Made by a program: the position numbers and the translations under genes
In this document: positions 1 through 8,450 of the stretch, one piece after another
Layout: every line of letters begins with the position of its first letter
Numbering within the stretch: the first letter of the stretch is position 1
Notes under the pieces: generated by a model
The model's database searches: none
Told to the model about the DNA's origin: nothing
Seen by the model: the letters and a program-made list of their open reading frames with translations, nothing else
NCBI RefSeq assembly: GCF_015326965.1
Contig: NZ_CP017659.1
Location: forward strand, 5,391,001 to 5,455,000
Length of the DNA stretch: 64,000 bases
Direction of reading: 5' to 3'
Origin: Paenibacillus sp. JZ16
GTDB taxonomy: Bacteria; Bacillota; Bacilli; Paenibacillales; Paenibacillaceae

Positions 1-61
1 TAGCGTTCAACCGAATAAATAACCAGATATGTAGTAAAAAAGACCTAACAATAGGCTCGGG

Positions 62-424
62 TTATTCCTTAGTTTTAATAATCTTGTCCAATTCTGGACT
101 CATGACCAAGTGCCCGGTTTCAAGGGTCTTGTAGTTTACAGATAAATTGAAAGTCTGATCGGGATGCCCTATGACAAAACCTCCAACATCAATTTCATCG
201 GCGACATATGTAGGTAATTTATTTTGGCTCGTTATTTGGACCTCCAGATCGTACGTTTCCTTAAAGTATTGAATCGCAGCATTGCTTGCTGCAACGATGG
301 ATTCATTGCCATGGCGATTGTCATTGTTGATGGAAGACGGATGGCCGCATCCTACGGATACAAAAAAAAGGATGAGTAAGGTAAGCAATCCCGACCCCTT
401 TATCCAATGTGCTCCAGTGTACAG
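62..424 (-). CDS. Putative small lipoprotein
   Basis: The product is a short secreted protein with a lipoprotein signal peptide: a basic start, a hydrophobic run (LLTLLILFFVSV) and a lipobox VSVGC. It should be lipid-modified at that Cys and anchored outside the membrane. About 95 mature residues follow, with no domain I recognise. The start is a judgement call. Upstream in-frame ATGs at 532 and 469 lie inside the terminator hairpin of the preceding gene, and the signal peptide would then not be N-terminal. A CTG at 424 follows AGGGGTGA at good spacing and gives a compact signal peptide, so I chose it. It lies downstream of the superoxide dismutase gene on the same strand. Function unknown. 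Confidence 0.5.
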   Translation of the reverse strand: MYTGAHWIKGSGLLTLLILFFVSVGCGHPSSINNDNRHGNESIVAASNAAIQYFKETYDLEVQITSQNKLPTYVADEIDVGGFVIGHPDQTFNLSVNYKTLETGHLVMSPELDKIIKTKE

Positions 425-450
425 AGAATCACCCCTTTGAATAAGGATAA

Positions 451-487
451 AGCCCTCCTTAAACTCCATAATGAAGTAAGGAGGGCT
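451..487 (-). terminator. Hairpin downstream of the SOD gene
   Basis: A perfect 11-bp inverted repeat (AGCCCTCCTTA / TAAGGAGGGCT) with a 15-nt loop. Read on the minus strand it is followed by TTTATCCTTATT. It sits 55 bp after the SOD stop codon and is a likely, slightly weak, intrinsic terminator. Confidence 0.6.
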
Positions 488-541
488 ATAGACATCATAC
501 CCAATATTAACCAATGTGAAGCAACCCAGCAAGGCTTTAAA

Positions 542-1717
542 TTAAAAAGGCTTCCATTTCAGCTCACTGGCATGCTTGAAACGCTCCGCAACCGCTGGCC
601 AGTAGACCACGTTCCACCAATCCTTGATGTAATCCTTGCGTTTACTTTGATGTTTGAGGTAGTAGGCGTGCTCCCATACATCCAGTGCCAGAAGAGGTAC
701 GACGTCCCACTGGGAGAGGTTCTGATGCTTCTCGGCCTGCAGAATTTCCAGTCGATGGCTGCGCGGACTCCAGACGAGGATTGCCCAGCCGCCGCCTTCC
801 ACTTTGTCTGCAGCTTCGGAGAAGTGCTTTTTAAAGCGATCGAAGTTTCCGAAATCCTTCTTGATCTGCTGAGCAAGCTCCCCGCCCGGTTCCCCACCGC
901 CCTGCGGGTTCATAATGTCCCAGAAGATCGTGTGCAAATAGTGGCCGGCTCCGTGAAAAGCCAGCTCGCGTTCCCAATGCTTCACCAGCTCGAAATCGCC
1001 GCTTTTTCTGGCTGCCTCCAGTTTTTTCTCCGCTTTGTTTAAACCGTCGACGTAGCTTTGGTGATGGATATCGTGATGAATCCGCATGGTTTTCTCGTCG
1101 ATATGAGGCTCCAGCGCATTATATGCGTAAGGCAGCGGAGGAAGGCGATGTCCGCCAATCGGTACGGCCTTGCCGCTGTCTCCCATGCCTTGAATGGACA
1201 GATCAGCCTCAGAGCGAGATGGCGGTGGGGAGGAGGCCTCGTGAAGCGTTATGGATTGCACCGGCATCTCCACATCCATAAATCTCTCCAGCGCTCCAGC
1301 GGAGTTGAGCGTCTCCAGCGCGTTCAGGAAGTATTCGGACTCCCGAATCACATGGTGCAGCACCGTGCTGGCGAGCGGCACTTTCCGAACAGCCTCACTA
1401 TGCTCCTTTAAGCCATGCAGTTGGCGGATGAACTCTCTGGATTGCTCGCAGGAAGCGCGCAGCAGCTGTTCGACCTGGGCCAGCACCTGCGGCGAAGGAG
1501 GCCCGTCATAACGGAGAATGTGGCGCAGAAGTTCGTCTGCTGCTTTTTCCGTGTCGGAGAACACCACGGCCCATTGATCCAGCATTTTGACATAGTCCGG
1601 CTCCAGCTCCGGCACAACGGCTTTGATAAGGCCAGTATGCTTCCTTTCCTGATGTTTCCAATAGCGAATCTCTTCGAGTAATCGTACCGGGAGCTTTGCT
1701 CCGTAAATAAATAACAT
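542..1717 (-). CDS. DUF2935-superoxide dismutase (Fe/Mn) fusion
   Basis: This 391-residue protein has a normal C-terminal Fe/Mn superoxide dismutase of about 200 residues preceded by about 185 extra residues. The SOD part begins near PLPYAYNALEPHID. It has the first metal His in MRIHHDIHHQSY, the second in GHYLHTIFWD, and the Asp and His of ALDVWEHAYYL, so it should be active. The N-terminal part (EIRYWKHQERKHTG and HHVIRESEYFLNAL) resembles the helical, metal-binding-like DUF2935 family. The start is the ATG at 1717, behind GGAGGGAACGGAC; a longer frame upstream runs across the neighbour's terminator. The fusion architecture is inferred from motifs. I recall similar extended SODs in bacilli, but the role of the extension is unknown. 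Confidence 0.9.
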   Translation of the reverse strand: MLFIYGAKLPVRLLEEIRYWKHQERKHTGLIKAVVPELEPDYVKMLDQWAVVFSDTEKAADELLRHILRYDGPPSPQVLAQVEQLLRASCEQSREFIRQLHGLKEHSEAVRKVPLASTVLHHVIRESEYFLNALETLNSAGALERFMDVEMPVQSITLHEASSPPPSRSEADLSIQGMGDSGKAVPIGGHRLPPLPYAYNALEPHIDEKTMRIHHDIHHQSYVDGLNKAEKKLEAARKSGDFELVKHWERELAFHGAGHYLHTIFWDIMNPQGGGEPGGELAQQIKKDFGNFDRFKKHFSEAADKVEGGGWAILVWSPRSHRLEILQAEKHQNLSQWDVVPLLALDVWEHAYYLKHQSKRKDYIKDWWNVVYWPAVAERFKHASELKWKPF

Positions 1718-1786
1718 GTCCGTTCCCTCCAGTATCAGGTTCACTAAACACACTATATTCACGTGACGGCCTGTATTATGAGGGGG

Positions 1787-1825
1787 AAATAAAAATACCC
1801 CCGCCGCATCAAAGCAGCAGGGGGA
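1787..1825 (-). terminator. Intrinsic terminator of the alpha/beta hydrolase gene
   Basis: On the minus strand a G/C-rich stem (CCCCCTGCTGC / GCGGCGGGGG, 6-nt loop) is followed by TATTTTTATTT. It lies between the hydrolase stop (1851) and the SOD start (1717), so the two minus-strand genes are probably separate transcripts. Confidence 0.75.
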
Positions 1826-1850
1826 AGTGGATCGTATGATCAATAAAGCA

Positions 1851-2843
1851 TCAGGATTCATCCGGTGTTTCGAGTTTTCCTAGAAAGGTGGATACTCTGC
1901 GCAGATATTCTTTAGGGTGCTCACGGAAGATAAGCTCATGATGCGCATCCTCTACAATCCAGGAATCCGAATCCGTATGGGTTTGGTTGGAAGCAATCTT
2001 CTCGGCGATCGGGTAAGGTGCCTTGTCGTCTTTCGTTCCGTGAATGAACAAGGTCGGGAACGGATAATCGTGCTTCTTCACCTCATTGTACGGGATCTGA
2101 TCCAGGCTGGTGCCATTGAGCACTGGGAAGAGCAGCTCCAGAATCTCCAGGGACGGATGACGAGGAAGATTGATCTGGTTGTGAATGTTGTGGTAAAGCG
2201 TGTCCGGCTCCAATAAAAAGGCGCTGTCCAGAATCATGGCATCTACATCCTTGGTCTCAAGCCCTGCCTGCAGCGCCGTACCGGCACCCATGGAGAAGCC
2301 CCAGACGACAATTTGCTTCGCGCCGCGCTGCTTCACATGTTCAATGGCCCCGAGAAGCTGGCGTTTCTCTTCCTTGCCCCCGGTTGCCACTTCCTTGCTG
2401 GTCTGTGAGGCAAAACCGTAATCAAACATCAGCACATTAAAATTCATGTTGTGCGCGTAATGGGCGATATCGTACATCGGTACCCAGGTTTCCTCCCGGT
2501 TAGCGCCGTATCCGTGGCTGAGCACGATGGTTTTGGAGGAGTTCTCGGCCGGGATATACCATCCATTTATATTTCGTTTGCCGTCAATGGAGTGGAACGT
2601 GATATTCTCGTAATTCATATCTTTAGCAAGCTTGGGATTGGAGTAGAGCGGAGCAACCGTCGGATTCGACAAAACCCATGCAATATAGGCATGAAGCGCA
2701 ATAAAACAGAAAACCAGGAAAAAAACGACAGATAATAACAACGCTAATATAATATGCTTTAAACGAACCAAGCCTGTCGACAGCTCGGCTGGCGTGTCAT
2801 TTAATTGGGAGAGTGGGGCATTACTACCAGTCGTTGTGCTCAT
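1851..2843 (-). CDS. Membrane-anchored alpha/beta hydrolase
   Basis: This is a 330-residue serine hydrolase of the alpha/beta fold (BAAT/DUF-type prolyl-oligopeptidase-like family). One N-terminal membrane segment (about residues 29-52, ILALLLSVVFFLVFCFIALHA) is followed by the catalytic domain. The oxyanion region is LSHGYGANRE, the nucleophile motif is GFSMG, the acid lies in HGTKDDKAP, and the catalytic His is in EDAHHELIF, so the triad looks complete. It is probably an esterase or peptidase acting at the outer membrane face, but the substrate cannot be told. The ATG at 2843 follows AAGGAGGGGCC. It diverges from the IclR gene at 3065. Confidence 0.85.
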   Translation of the reverse strand: MSTTTGSNAPLSQLNDTPAELSTGLVRLKHIILALLLSVVFFLVFCFIALHAYIAWVLSNPTVAPLYSNPKLAKDMNYENITFHSIDGKRNINGWYIPAENSSKTIVLSHGYGANREETWVPMYDIAHYAHNMNFNVLMFDYGFASQTSKEVATGGKEEKRQLLGAIEHVKQRGAKQIVVWGFSMGAGTALQAGLETKDVDAMILDSAFLLEPDTLYHNIHNQINLPRHPSLEILELLFPVLNGTSLDQIPYNEVKKHDYPFPTLFIHGTKDDKAPYPIAEKIASNQTHTDSDSWIVEDAHHELIFREHPKEYLRRVSTFLGKLETPDES

Positions 2844-2987
2844 AAGTGGCCCCTCCTTACCATATAGTCTGGATTTGTTTCGTTAACATGAAAGAGGTGG
2901 AATTATAATAATCGTATGCCCGGATGCCTATAAAGTCAATGCAAATCCATAGATTGTAAGACAACTGTAAAGTCCCTGTCTCGATGG

Positions 2988-3016
2988 TTTACTTTTGAGA
3001 AGAATTCTCATATAAT
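2988..3016 (+). promoter_or_regulatory. SigA-type promoter of the iclR-family gene
   Basis: TTTACT at 2988-2993 (4 of 6 consensus), a 17-bp spacer, and a perfect TATAAT at 3011-3016. It lies 49 bp upstream of the regulator's start codon. Confidence 0.6.
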
Positions 3017-3028
3017 TCTTGTAACCAG

Positions 3029-3045
3029 GTTTCATAGAATGAAAC
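3029..3045 (+). promoter_or_regulatory. Palindromic operator candidate in the iclR leader
   Basis: GTTTCATAGAATGAAAC is a perfect 7-bp inverted repeat with a 3-nt centre. It lies a few bases after the predicted transcription start, a position suited to repression. The same GTTTCA-N5-TGAAAC pattern occurs at 7130-7146 before acnA. Autoregulation by the IclR protein is an inference. Confidence 0.6.
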
Positions 3046-3064
3046 AGGAGAGGAGCTGGTCGGG

Positions 3065-3805
3065 ATGGAAGACCGTAAATTGACGGTGCGTGCTGTAGAG
3101 CGGGCGCTTGATATATTGATGTGTTTTACGAAAGGCAGTGAACTTGCCCTCACAGAGATTTCTACCCTTATCGGATTACATAAAAGTACCGTTCATCGGC
3201 TGCTAACAACGCTGGAAGACAACGGATTCGTTGTGCGTAACAAAGAGACGGAGAAATATCGGCTCGGCTTGAAGATATGGGAGCTGTCCATGCATCTGTC
3301 TCAAAGCGACGACCCGGCGATTCGCCTTCTGCCCGCGATGGAGGCCTTACGGGATCAGCTTGGGGAAACGGTGAGCTTGTATTTAAGAGACGGTTCGGAT
3401 CGTCTTCGGATTCAAGCGGTTCAGAGCAACCAGGGCATTCGGCGGGTCGCCCAGGTCGGAGTGCGACTTCCGTTGTCGGTTGGCGCATCCAGCAAGGTAC
3501 TGGTGGCCTTTGCGCCACCGGCCGATCAGGAGGAGCTGCTGAATGCGCCGGATTGGCCGGAATCCGTCGACCGGATCGTTTACCGGCAGCAGCTGGCCGA
3601 AATACTGGAGAAGGGATACGCGATCAGCATCGAAGAGCGCGAGCCTGGAGCCGCTGCGGTATCGGTACCCATCTTTGACCGGAATGGTCAAGTGGCGGCA
3701 GCACTGTCGATGTCAGGGCCAGTCACCCGCCTGTCAGCGGAAACGCTTCGCGAACATGCGCCAATCCTGATGGAGGCGGCACGGGAAATGGGAATGATGA
3801 TTTAA
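3065..3805 (+). CDS. IclR-family transcriptional regulator
   Basis: This 246-residue DNA-binding regulator has an N-terminal winged helix (about residues 7-68: AVERALDILMCF, LTEISTLIGLHKSTVHRLLTTLEDNGFV) and a C-terminal IclR effector domain (about 80-245: LGETVSLYLRDG, RVGVRLPLSVGASSKVLVAF-like segment, GYAISIEEREPGAAAVSVPIFD). IclR proteins bind small carboxylates or aromatics and usually repress nearby genes. Length is normal. The ATG at 3065 is preceded by AGGAGAGGAGCT. It is monocistronic, with its own promoter and terminator. The palindrome in its leader recurs at the acnA promoter, which points to central carbon metabolism as its target. Confidence 0.92.
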   Translation: MEDRKLTVRAVERALDILMCFTKGSELALTEISTLIGLHKSTVHRLLTTLEDNGFVVRNKETEKYRLGLKIWELSMHLSQSDDPAIRLLPAMEALRDQLGETVSLYLRDGSDRLRIQAVQSNQGIRRVAQVGVRLPLSVGASSKVLVAFAPPADQEELLNAPDWPESVDRIVYRQQLAEILEKGYAISIEEREPGAAAVSVPIFDRNGQVAAALSMSGPVTRLSAETLREHAPILMEAAREMGMMI

Positions 3806-3850
3806 TTCATTCTATTGCGAGAGTGCGGACAGCATCACTATAAGTTATTG

Positions 3851-3896
3851 AATGACCGGGCGGCCCCATGTGATACAGCTGCCCGGTCATTTTTTA
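3851..3896 (+). terminator. Intrinsic terminator of the iclR-family gene
   Basis: AATGACCGGGC and GCCCGGTCATT form an 11-bp stem followed by TTTTTT. Confidence 0.9.
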
Positions 3897-4008
3897 TGCG
3901 GGAACGAGCGTTCGATAACGAGCAAAAAGACCTTACCCATGATCTTGGTGATCGTAGGAACGGTCCTTTTTGCCGTGACGGCATCGCTATGTAATAGGCA
4001 AGGCCAGC

Positions 4009-4164
4009 TTAAGTCAGCTTCGTGTTCTTTTCCTTCATTTTCTGATTAAGGATCTCTTGAAAGGTGAGGGCTTTATCCGTCGTTTCGTCCTTCTTAGGCG
4101 CTGCCACCGGCTGCGGCCGTTGGTATTGATATTGGAACGAAGCTAACGTATGTATTTTGATCAT
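4009..4164 (-). CDS. Small conserved-looking protein, 51 residues
   Basis: A short basic and polar protein (MIKIHTLASFQYQYQRPQ at the start, ALTFQEILNQKMKEKN near the end). It has no signal peptide or membrane segment. The start is the ATG at 4164, behind a perfect AGGAGG with 9-nt spacing, which is the main evidence that it is a gene. A longer upstream reading has no such site. The acnA gene upstream has its own terminator, so this is probably an independent small transcript. I do not recognise the family. Confidence 0.6.
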   Translation of the reverse strand: MIKIHTLASFQYQYQRPQPVAAPKKDETTDKALTFQEILNQKMKEKNTKLT

Positions 4165-4267
4165 AGGTACTTTCCTCCTGGGTATGGATTTTCCGGAAAT
4201 GTTTTTTACCAATTAACCTTCATGGCGTCATCCGAAACGGAAAATCCAATATTCAGGAAAAAAGTAC

Positions 4268-4315
4268 CGAAAAATAACAAAATCCCCATCATCCATAAGC
4301 GGATGATGGGGATTT
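4268..4315 (-). terminator. Intrinsic terminator of acnA
   Basis: A perfect 15-bp stem (AAATCCCCATCATCC and its complement, 6-nt loop). On the minus strand it is followed by TGTTATTTTT. Confidence 0.9.
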
Positions 4316-4348
4316 GTTCCTAAGGCTAAAGCGCCTGTAGGGTGTGTC

Positions 4349-7066
4349 TTATTGGTTCGATGCGATCATTTGACGCAGTACCGTTTGGAGGATACCTCCA
4401 TTGTGGTAGTAGTCCACGTCCACCATGCTGTCGAGGCGGGCGATAGCTTGGAACTCGAATTGGGTTCCGTCTTCACGCGTAACGACAACGGTCAATTCCT
4501 GACCAGGCTTCACATCGTTGCTGAGGCCCAGAATATCGAATGTCTCGCGGCCGTTCAGACCAAGGCTCTTCCAGCCGTGACCTTCCTGGAACTGGAGCGG
4601 AAGCACGCCCATGCCCACAAGGTTGGAGCGGTGAATACGCTCGAAGCTTTCAGCCAGCACGGCTTTGACGCCGAGGAGATACGTACCTTTTGCCGCCCAG
4701 TCACGGGAGCTTCCTGTACCGTATTCTTTACCGGCGATAACGACGAGGTTCTGTCCGCCTGCTTGATAATTCATCGAAGCATCATAGATGGACATCACTT
4801 CTTCCGTTGGCAGGTAAGTCGTAACGCCGCCTTCCGTCCCTGGAGCTACCTGGTTACGGATCCGGATGTTAGCGAAGGTACCGCGCATCATGACTTCGTG
4901 GTTACCACGGCGGGAGCCGTAGGAATTGAAGTCTTTGCGCTCCACGTTGCGGTCGCTCAGATATTTACCGGCCGGGCTGTTCACTGCAATGTTACCCGCT
5001 GGGGAGATATGGTCCGTTGTAACGGAATCGCCCAAGAGAGCCAGCACGCGCGCTTCCTTGATGTCCTGGATGTCGTTCAGGCCGTTGCCCAGGCCTTCAA
5101 AGAATGGCGGGTTCTGGATGTAAGTGGATTGATCGTCCCACTCGTACAGTTCGCCTTCAGGAACAGGAATCTTGTTCCAACGCTCATTGGCGGTAAACAC
5201 ATTCTCGTATTTCTCACGGAAAGCGTCAGGGCTAACGGCTTGACCGATCGCTTCGCGGATTTCCGCACTCGTTGGCCAGATGTCTTTCAGATAGACAGGC
5301 TCATTGTTCGGATCGTAGCCGATCGGTTCGTTCTGCAGGTCGATGTTCACTGTGCCTGCCAGAGCGTAAGCAACAACCAATGGCGGCGAAGCCAGGTAGT
5401 TGGCTTTGACTTGAGCATGCACGCGGCCTTCAAAGTTACGGTTACCCGACAATACGGCGGCTACCGTCATGTCGTTGTCGGCAATCGCTTCGCTCACTTC
5501 ATCCGGCAATGGACCGGAGTTACCGATACAAGTTGCGCAGCCATAGCCTGCAACATAGAAGCCGAGAGCTTCAAGGTAGTGCAAGAGACCGGACTTCTCG
5601 AGGTAGTCGGTTACGACAAGGGAACCTGGGGTCAAGCTGCTCTTCACATAGCCAGGCTTCGTCAGGCCGCGTTCAACGGCTTTCTTCGCCAGGAGACCTG
5701 CGCCGAGCATAACGCTTGGGTTGGACGTGTTCGTACAGCTGGTGATGGCTGCGATAACAACGGCACCCGTTCCCATTTCACTGGTAGAGCCGTCTTTATG
5801 ATTGACTTTAACGGTTTCCGCAATTTTCTCATCGCTGAGGCCGTATCCGCCTTTGTCGATTGGCGTACGGATGATATCGTTAAAGTTCTGTTTCATGTTG
5901 GTAAGCTCGATACGGTCTTGCGGACGCTTCGGTCCAGCCAAGCTCGGTACAACCGAAGCGAGATCCAATTCGATCACATCAGAGAACTCAGGGTCCGGCG
6001 TATCTGCCGTACGGAACATGTTTTGCGCTTTATAGTAGCTCTCCACGAGCTCAACCTGCTCATCGGTACGGCCCGTATTCCGGAGATAAGCCAAGGTTTC
6101 GCTATCAACCGGGAAGAAGCCGATGGTAGCGCCGTATTCCGGAGCCATGTTGGCAACCGTTGCGCGGTCAGCCAGGCTGATGTTAGCAAGACCAGGACCG
6201 TAGAATTCTACGAATTTGCCTACAACGCCTTTCTTGCGGAGAAGCTCGGTTACTGTGAGGGCAAGGTCGGTCGCTGTTGCGCCTTCCGCCAGGCTGCCCG
6301 TCAGCTTGAAGCCGATAACTTCAGGCGTTACAAAATACAGCGGTTGGCCGAGCATGCCGGCTTCCGCCTCGATACCGCCTACGCCCCAGCCCACAACGCC
6401 AAGACCGTTGATCATGGTTGTATGGGAGTCCGTACCTACGAGGGAATCAGGGAAGACCAGCGTTTCGCCGTCAACCGTCTTCGTAGCCGCTACGGAAGCA
6501 AGGTATTCCAGGTTAACCTGGTGAACGATCCCCGTTCCAGGAGGAACTGCGCGGAAGTTGTTGAATGCCGTTTGAGCCCAGCGGAGGAAGCGGTAACGCT
6601 CTTCGTTACGCTCAAATTCAAGCTTCATATTCGTTTCCAGAGCTTGATCGGTACCAAAAGCGTCAACCATGACGGAATGGTCGATAACGAGGTCAACCGG
6701 AACGAGAGGGTTGATCTGTTTAGGGTCGCCGCCGGATTTTTTAACGGTGTCACGCATAGCTGCAAGGTCTACGACAACCGGAACACCGGTGAAGTCCTGC
6801 AATACGATACGGGCAGGAATGAACGGAATTTCCTTGTTGTTGTCGCGTCCTTCATTCCACTTGGACAAGAGTTTTACATGATCTTCGGTAATTGCACGTC
6901 CGTCGAACTGACGAACGGCTGCTTCCAGCAGCACCCGAATGGAGAAAGGAAGCTTGGATACACTGCCGTATCCTTGCTCTTCGAGAGCCTGCAGGCTGAA
7001 ATAACGGTAACTTTTACCGCCCACCTCCAGGTTGCGGGAGATGGAGAATTGATCCTTTGCTGGCAT
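4349..7066 (-). CDS. acnA: Aconitate hydratase A
   Basis: Aconitase isomerises citrate and isocitrate in the TCA cycle in the cytoplasm. The 905-residue length is normal for the AcnA/IRP1-like family (B. subtilis CitB). The 4Fe-4S cluster cysteines are visible in [13 protein letters not shown] (about Cys443) and [11 protein letters not shown] (about Cys509 and 512). The C-terminal swivel domain has [13 protein letters not shown] and [13 protein letters not shown]. The ATG at 7066 follows AAGGAGG at 7-nt spacing. In bacilli the family can act as an RNA-binding regulator when it loses its cluster; nothing here tests that. It is monocistronic, with a promoter at 7172-7200 and a palindromic operator candidate at 7130-7146 shared with the iclR-family gene. 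Confidence 0.98.
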   Translation of the reverse strand: MPAKDQFSISRNLEVGGKSYRYFSLQALEEQGYGSVSKLPFSIRVLLEAAVRQFDGRAITEDHVKLLSKWNEGRDNNKEIPFIPARIVLQDFTGVPVVVDLAAMRDTVKKSGGDPKQINPLVPVDLVIDHSVMVDAFGTDQALETNMKLEFERNEERYRFLRWAQTAFNNFRAVPPGTGIVHQVNLEYLASVAATKTVDGETLVFPDSLVGTDSHTTMINGLGVVGWGVGGIEAEAGMLGQPLYFVTPEVIGFKLTGSLAEGATATDLALTVTELLRKKGVVGKFVEFYGPGLANISLADRATVANMAPEYGATIGFFPVDSETLAYLRNTGRTDEQVELVESYYKAQNMFRTADTPDPEFSDVIELDLASVVPSLAGPKRPQDRIELTNMKQNFNDIIRTPIDKGGYGLSDEKIAETVKVNHKDGSTSEMGTGAVVIAAITSCTNTSNPSVMLGAGLLAKKAVERGLTKPGYVKSSLTPGSLVVTDYLEKSGLLHYLEALGFYVAGYGCATCIGNSGPLPDEVSEAIADNDMTVAAVLSGNRNFEGRVHAQVKANYLASPPLVVAYALAGTVNIDLQNEPIGYDPNNEPVYLKDIWPTSAEIREAIGQAVSPDAFREKYENVFTANERWNKIPVPEGELYEWDDQSTYIQNPPFFEGLGNGLNDIQDIKEARVLALLGDSVTTDHISPAGNIAVNSPAGKYLSDRNVERKDFNSYGSRRGNHEVMMRGTFANIRIRNQVAPGTEGGVTTYLPTEEVMSIYDASMNYQAGGQNLVVIAGKEYGTGSSRDWAAKGTYLLGVKAVLAESFERIHRSNLVGMGVLPLQFQEGHGWKSLGLNGRETFDILGLSNDVKPGQELTVVVTREDGTQFEFQAIARLDSMVDVDYYHNGGILQTVLRQMIASNQ

Positions 7067-7085
7067 TGATGAACCTCCTTAAGTC

Positions 7086-7160
7086 ATTTCATAAATCGAA
7101 TAAAGACAGTTTGAGATAAATCCTCTTTCGTTTCACTAGGTGAAACCTAATTTCATAAAT
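7086..7160. repeat. Pair of 11-bp direct repeats around the acnA operator
   Basis: ATTTCATAAAT occurs exactly at 7086-7096 and again at 7150-7160, with the 17-bp palindrome between them. Each copy is itself nearly palindromic. The second copy lies around the predicted start of transcription. They could be binding sites for a second regulator; CcpC, which controls citB in B. subtilis, is one candidate, but its known dyad is different. Confidence 0.45.
7130..7146 (-). promoter_or_regulatory. Palindromic operator candidate in the acnA leader
   Basis: GTTTCACTAGGTGAAAC is a perfect 7-bp inverted repeat with a 3-nt centre, located about 20-35 nt after the predicted acnA transcription start. It shares GTTTCA-N5-TGAAAC with the site at 3029-3045 in front of the iclR-family gene. 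Confidence 0.6.
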
Positions 7161-7171
7161 TAACTACTTTA

Positions 7172-7200
7172 AGTATACCGTTTTCAACTCGCTGCGTAAA
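7172..7200 (-). promoter_or_regulatory. SigA-type promoter of acnA
   Basis: On the minus strand: TTTACG (4 of 6), a 17-bp spacer, then TATACT (5 of 6). It lies about 105 bp upstream of the acnA start codon. The rest of the 316-bp gap between acnA and the next gene (7201-7382) shows nothing further I can name. Confidence 0.6.
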
Positions 7201-7382
7201 GCATTTTTTATAGAAGAAACGTATTTCAAAAAGGTGAAAACAAGCCTGTTTTTTACCCGAATACAGTCGCTGTGATCCCGGTGTTTCTGTATTCTCTTGA
7301 CCGAAGTACATAGCCCGAACATTTTCTTCATATAGTTGTGATAGGGAACAGCGTGAAAGGCAAGGTTAGAGGAGGAGAGTAG

Positions 7383-8405
7383 ATGAACAGTCTGAAGCAA
7401 GCAGAGAAGCCTTGGAAGCAAGCTCTATATATTTACGTCAATCAATATAACCAAAATCGCGTGGACTATTCTTCAGGCCTGAAAGAGCAGATTGTAGCGG
7501 ATCTGAATTTCCTGGTAGAGAGAGGAGAAAGGCAGTTTCGGCTGCAGTCGTGGTATGCGCAGCGGGAGGCAATGCCGCTTAAGAGCGAGACTCGTGCCCG
7601 CCTCCTGCGCATTCTGAGGGAGACGGAGGATGATGTGGTCGCGGACGTGCGGCTTCACAGCGTATTTTATTATGAAAAAAGAGGGATGACGCACCGGGAG
7701 GATACGGTTTTTAAAGAGCGGCTGACGCTGATCCGGGACGGGGATGCCTGGTTGATCGTAGGCATCGAACGTCTGCAGGATGAACGCCATCCCCTGCAAA
7801 GAGCCGATGTTCCGGCAGCAGGCGCGGATGTGGCTGGTAGAGAGCCGTCGACTCCCTTTATGAACGGACGCGTATACGCCGCCGGCAGCAGCCCGCGGTC
7901 CGGCCGTTACGAGCGTGAAGCCGCAGCTGCATATGCCGACCGTTGGTGGGATTCCGGGAATCCGGAGTTTGAGGAATTTGACGTGGATTGCACGAATTAT
8001 ATCTCCCAGTGCCTCTTTGCAGGCAAAGCCCCAATCCACTATACTGGTAAAAGAGAAACGGGATGGTGGTACAAGGGGTACGTAAACCAACGGGAATGGT
8101 GGAGCTACAGCTGGGCGGTATCGAACAGCTTTGCGCATTATTTGAACGCCAGTGCCTCGGGGCTGCGGGCCGAGCGGGTGGAGCGTCCCGAGCAGCTGAT
8201 GCTGGGGGATGTCATCGTATACGACTGGGATGGTGACGGCGCGTTTCAGCACAGCACCATCGTGACGGCGTTTGACGCGGGCGGTATGCCGCTCGTTAAT
8301 GCACATACGGTGTCCAGCCGTCATCGCTATTGGGACTACCGGGATTCCTACGCTTGGAATGATAACACCGAATACCGGTTTTACCATATCCCCGATTATT
8401 TTTAA
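7383..8405 (+). CDS. Amidase-domain (Amidase_6-like) protein
   Basis: A 340-residue protein with a C-terminal putative cysteine amidase domain (about residues 180-340), of the NlpC-like fold often called Amidase_6. The likely nucleophile is the Cys of [16 protein letters not shown], and the likely His is in FQHSTIVTA, followed by LVNAHT. The N-terminal 130 residues resemble the region usually found ahead of this domain in bacillar proteins. There is no signal peptide, so it is either cytoplasmic or exported at sporulation by another route. The ATG at 7383 follows AGAGGAGGAGAG. It lies 45 bp upstream of ddl, so a cell-wall role is plausible but inferred. Confidence 0.8.
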   Translation: MNSLKQAEKPWKQALYIYVNQYNQNRVDYSSGLKEQIVADLNFLVERGERQFRLQSWYAQREAMPLKSETRARLLRILRETEDDVVADVRLHSVFYYEKRGMTHREDTVFKERLTLIRDGDAWLIVGIERLQDERHPLQRADVPAAGADVAGREPSTPFMNGRVYAAGSSPRSGRYEREAAAAYADRWWDSGNPEFEEFDVDCTNYISQCLFAGKAPIHYTGKRETGWWYKGYVNQREWWSYSWAVSNSFAHYLNASASGLRAERVERPEQLMLGDVIVYDWDGDGAFQHSTIVTAFDAGGMPLVNAHTVSSRHRYWDYRDSYAWNDNTEYRFYHIPDYF

Positions 8406-8450
8406 GATGACAGCATGTCGTGCTGCAATACGGACAAGAGAGAGGTTAAC

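Noticed and set aside
2876..2896. A third GTTTC/GAAA palindrome near the hydrolase-iclR divergent region
   Set aside because: TTTCGTTAACATGAAA has different spacing and only partial symmetry compared with the two matched operators.
4009..4212. Longer 67-residue form of the small gene
   Set aside because: The upstream ATG has no ribosome binding site, while the internal ATG at 4164 sits behind a perfect AGGAGG.
4352..7069. A 905-codon open frame on the plus strand, fully antisense to acnA
   Set aside because: It mirrors the aconitase codon frame, which is common opposite genes with strong codon bias. Its translation has no recognisable motif, while acnA has all family motifs and a ribosome binding site.
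7473..8387. Long minus-strand frame opposite the amidase-domain gene
   Set aside because: Shadow frame without ribosome binding site or recognisable domain; the plus-strand product has clear catalytic motifs.
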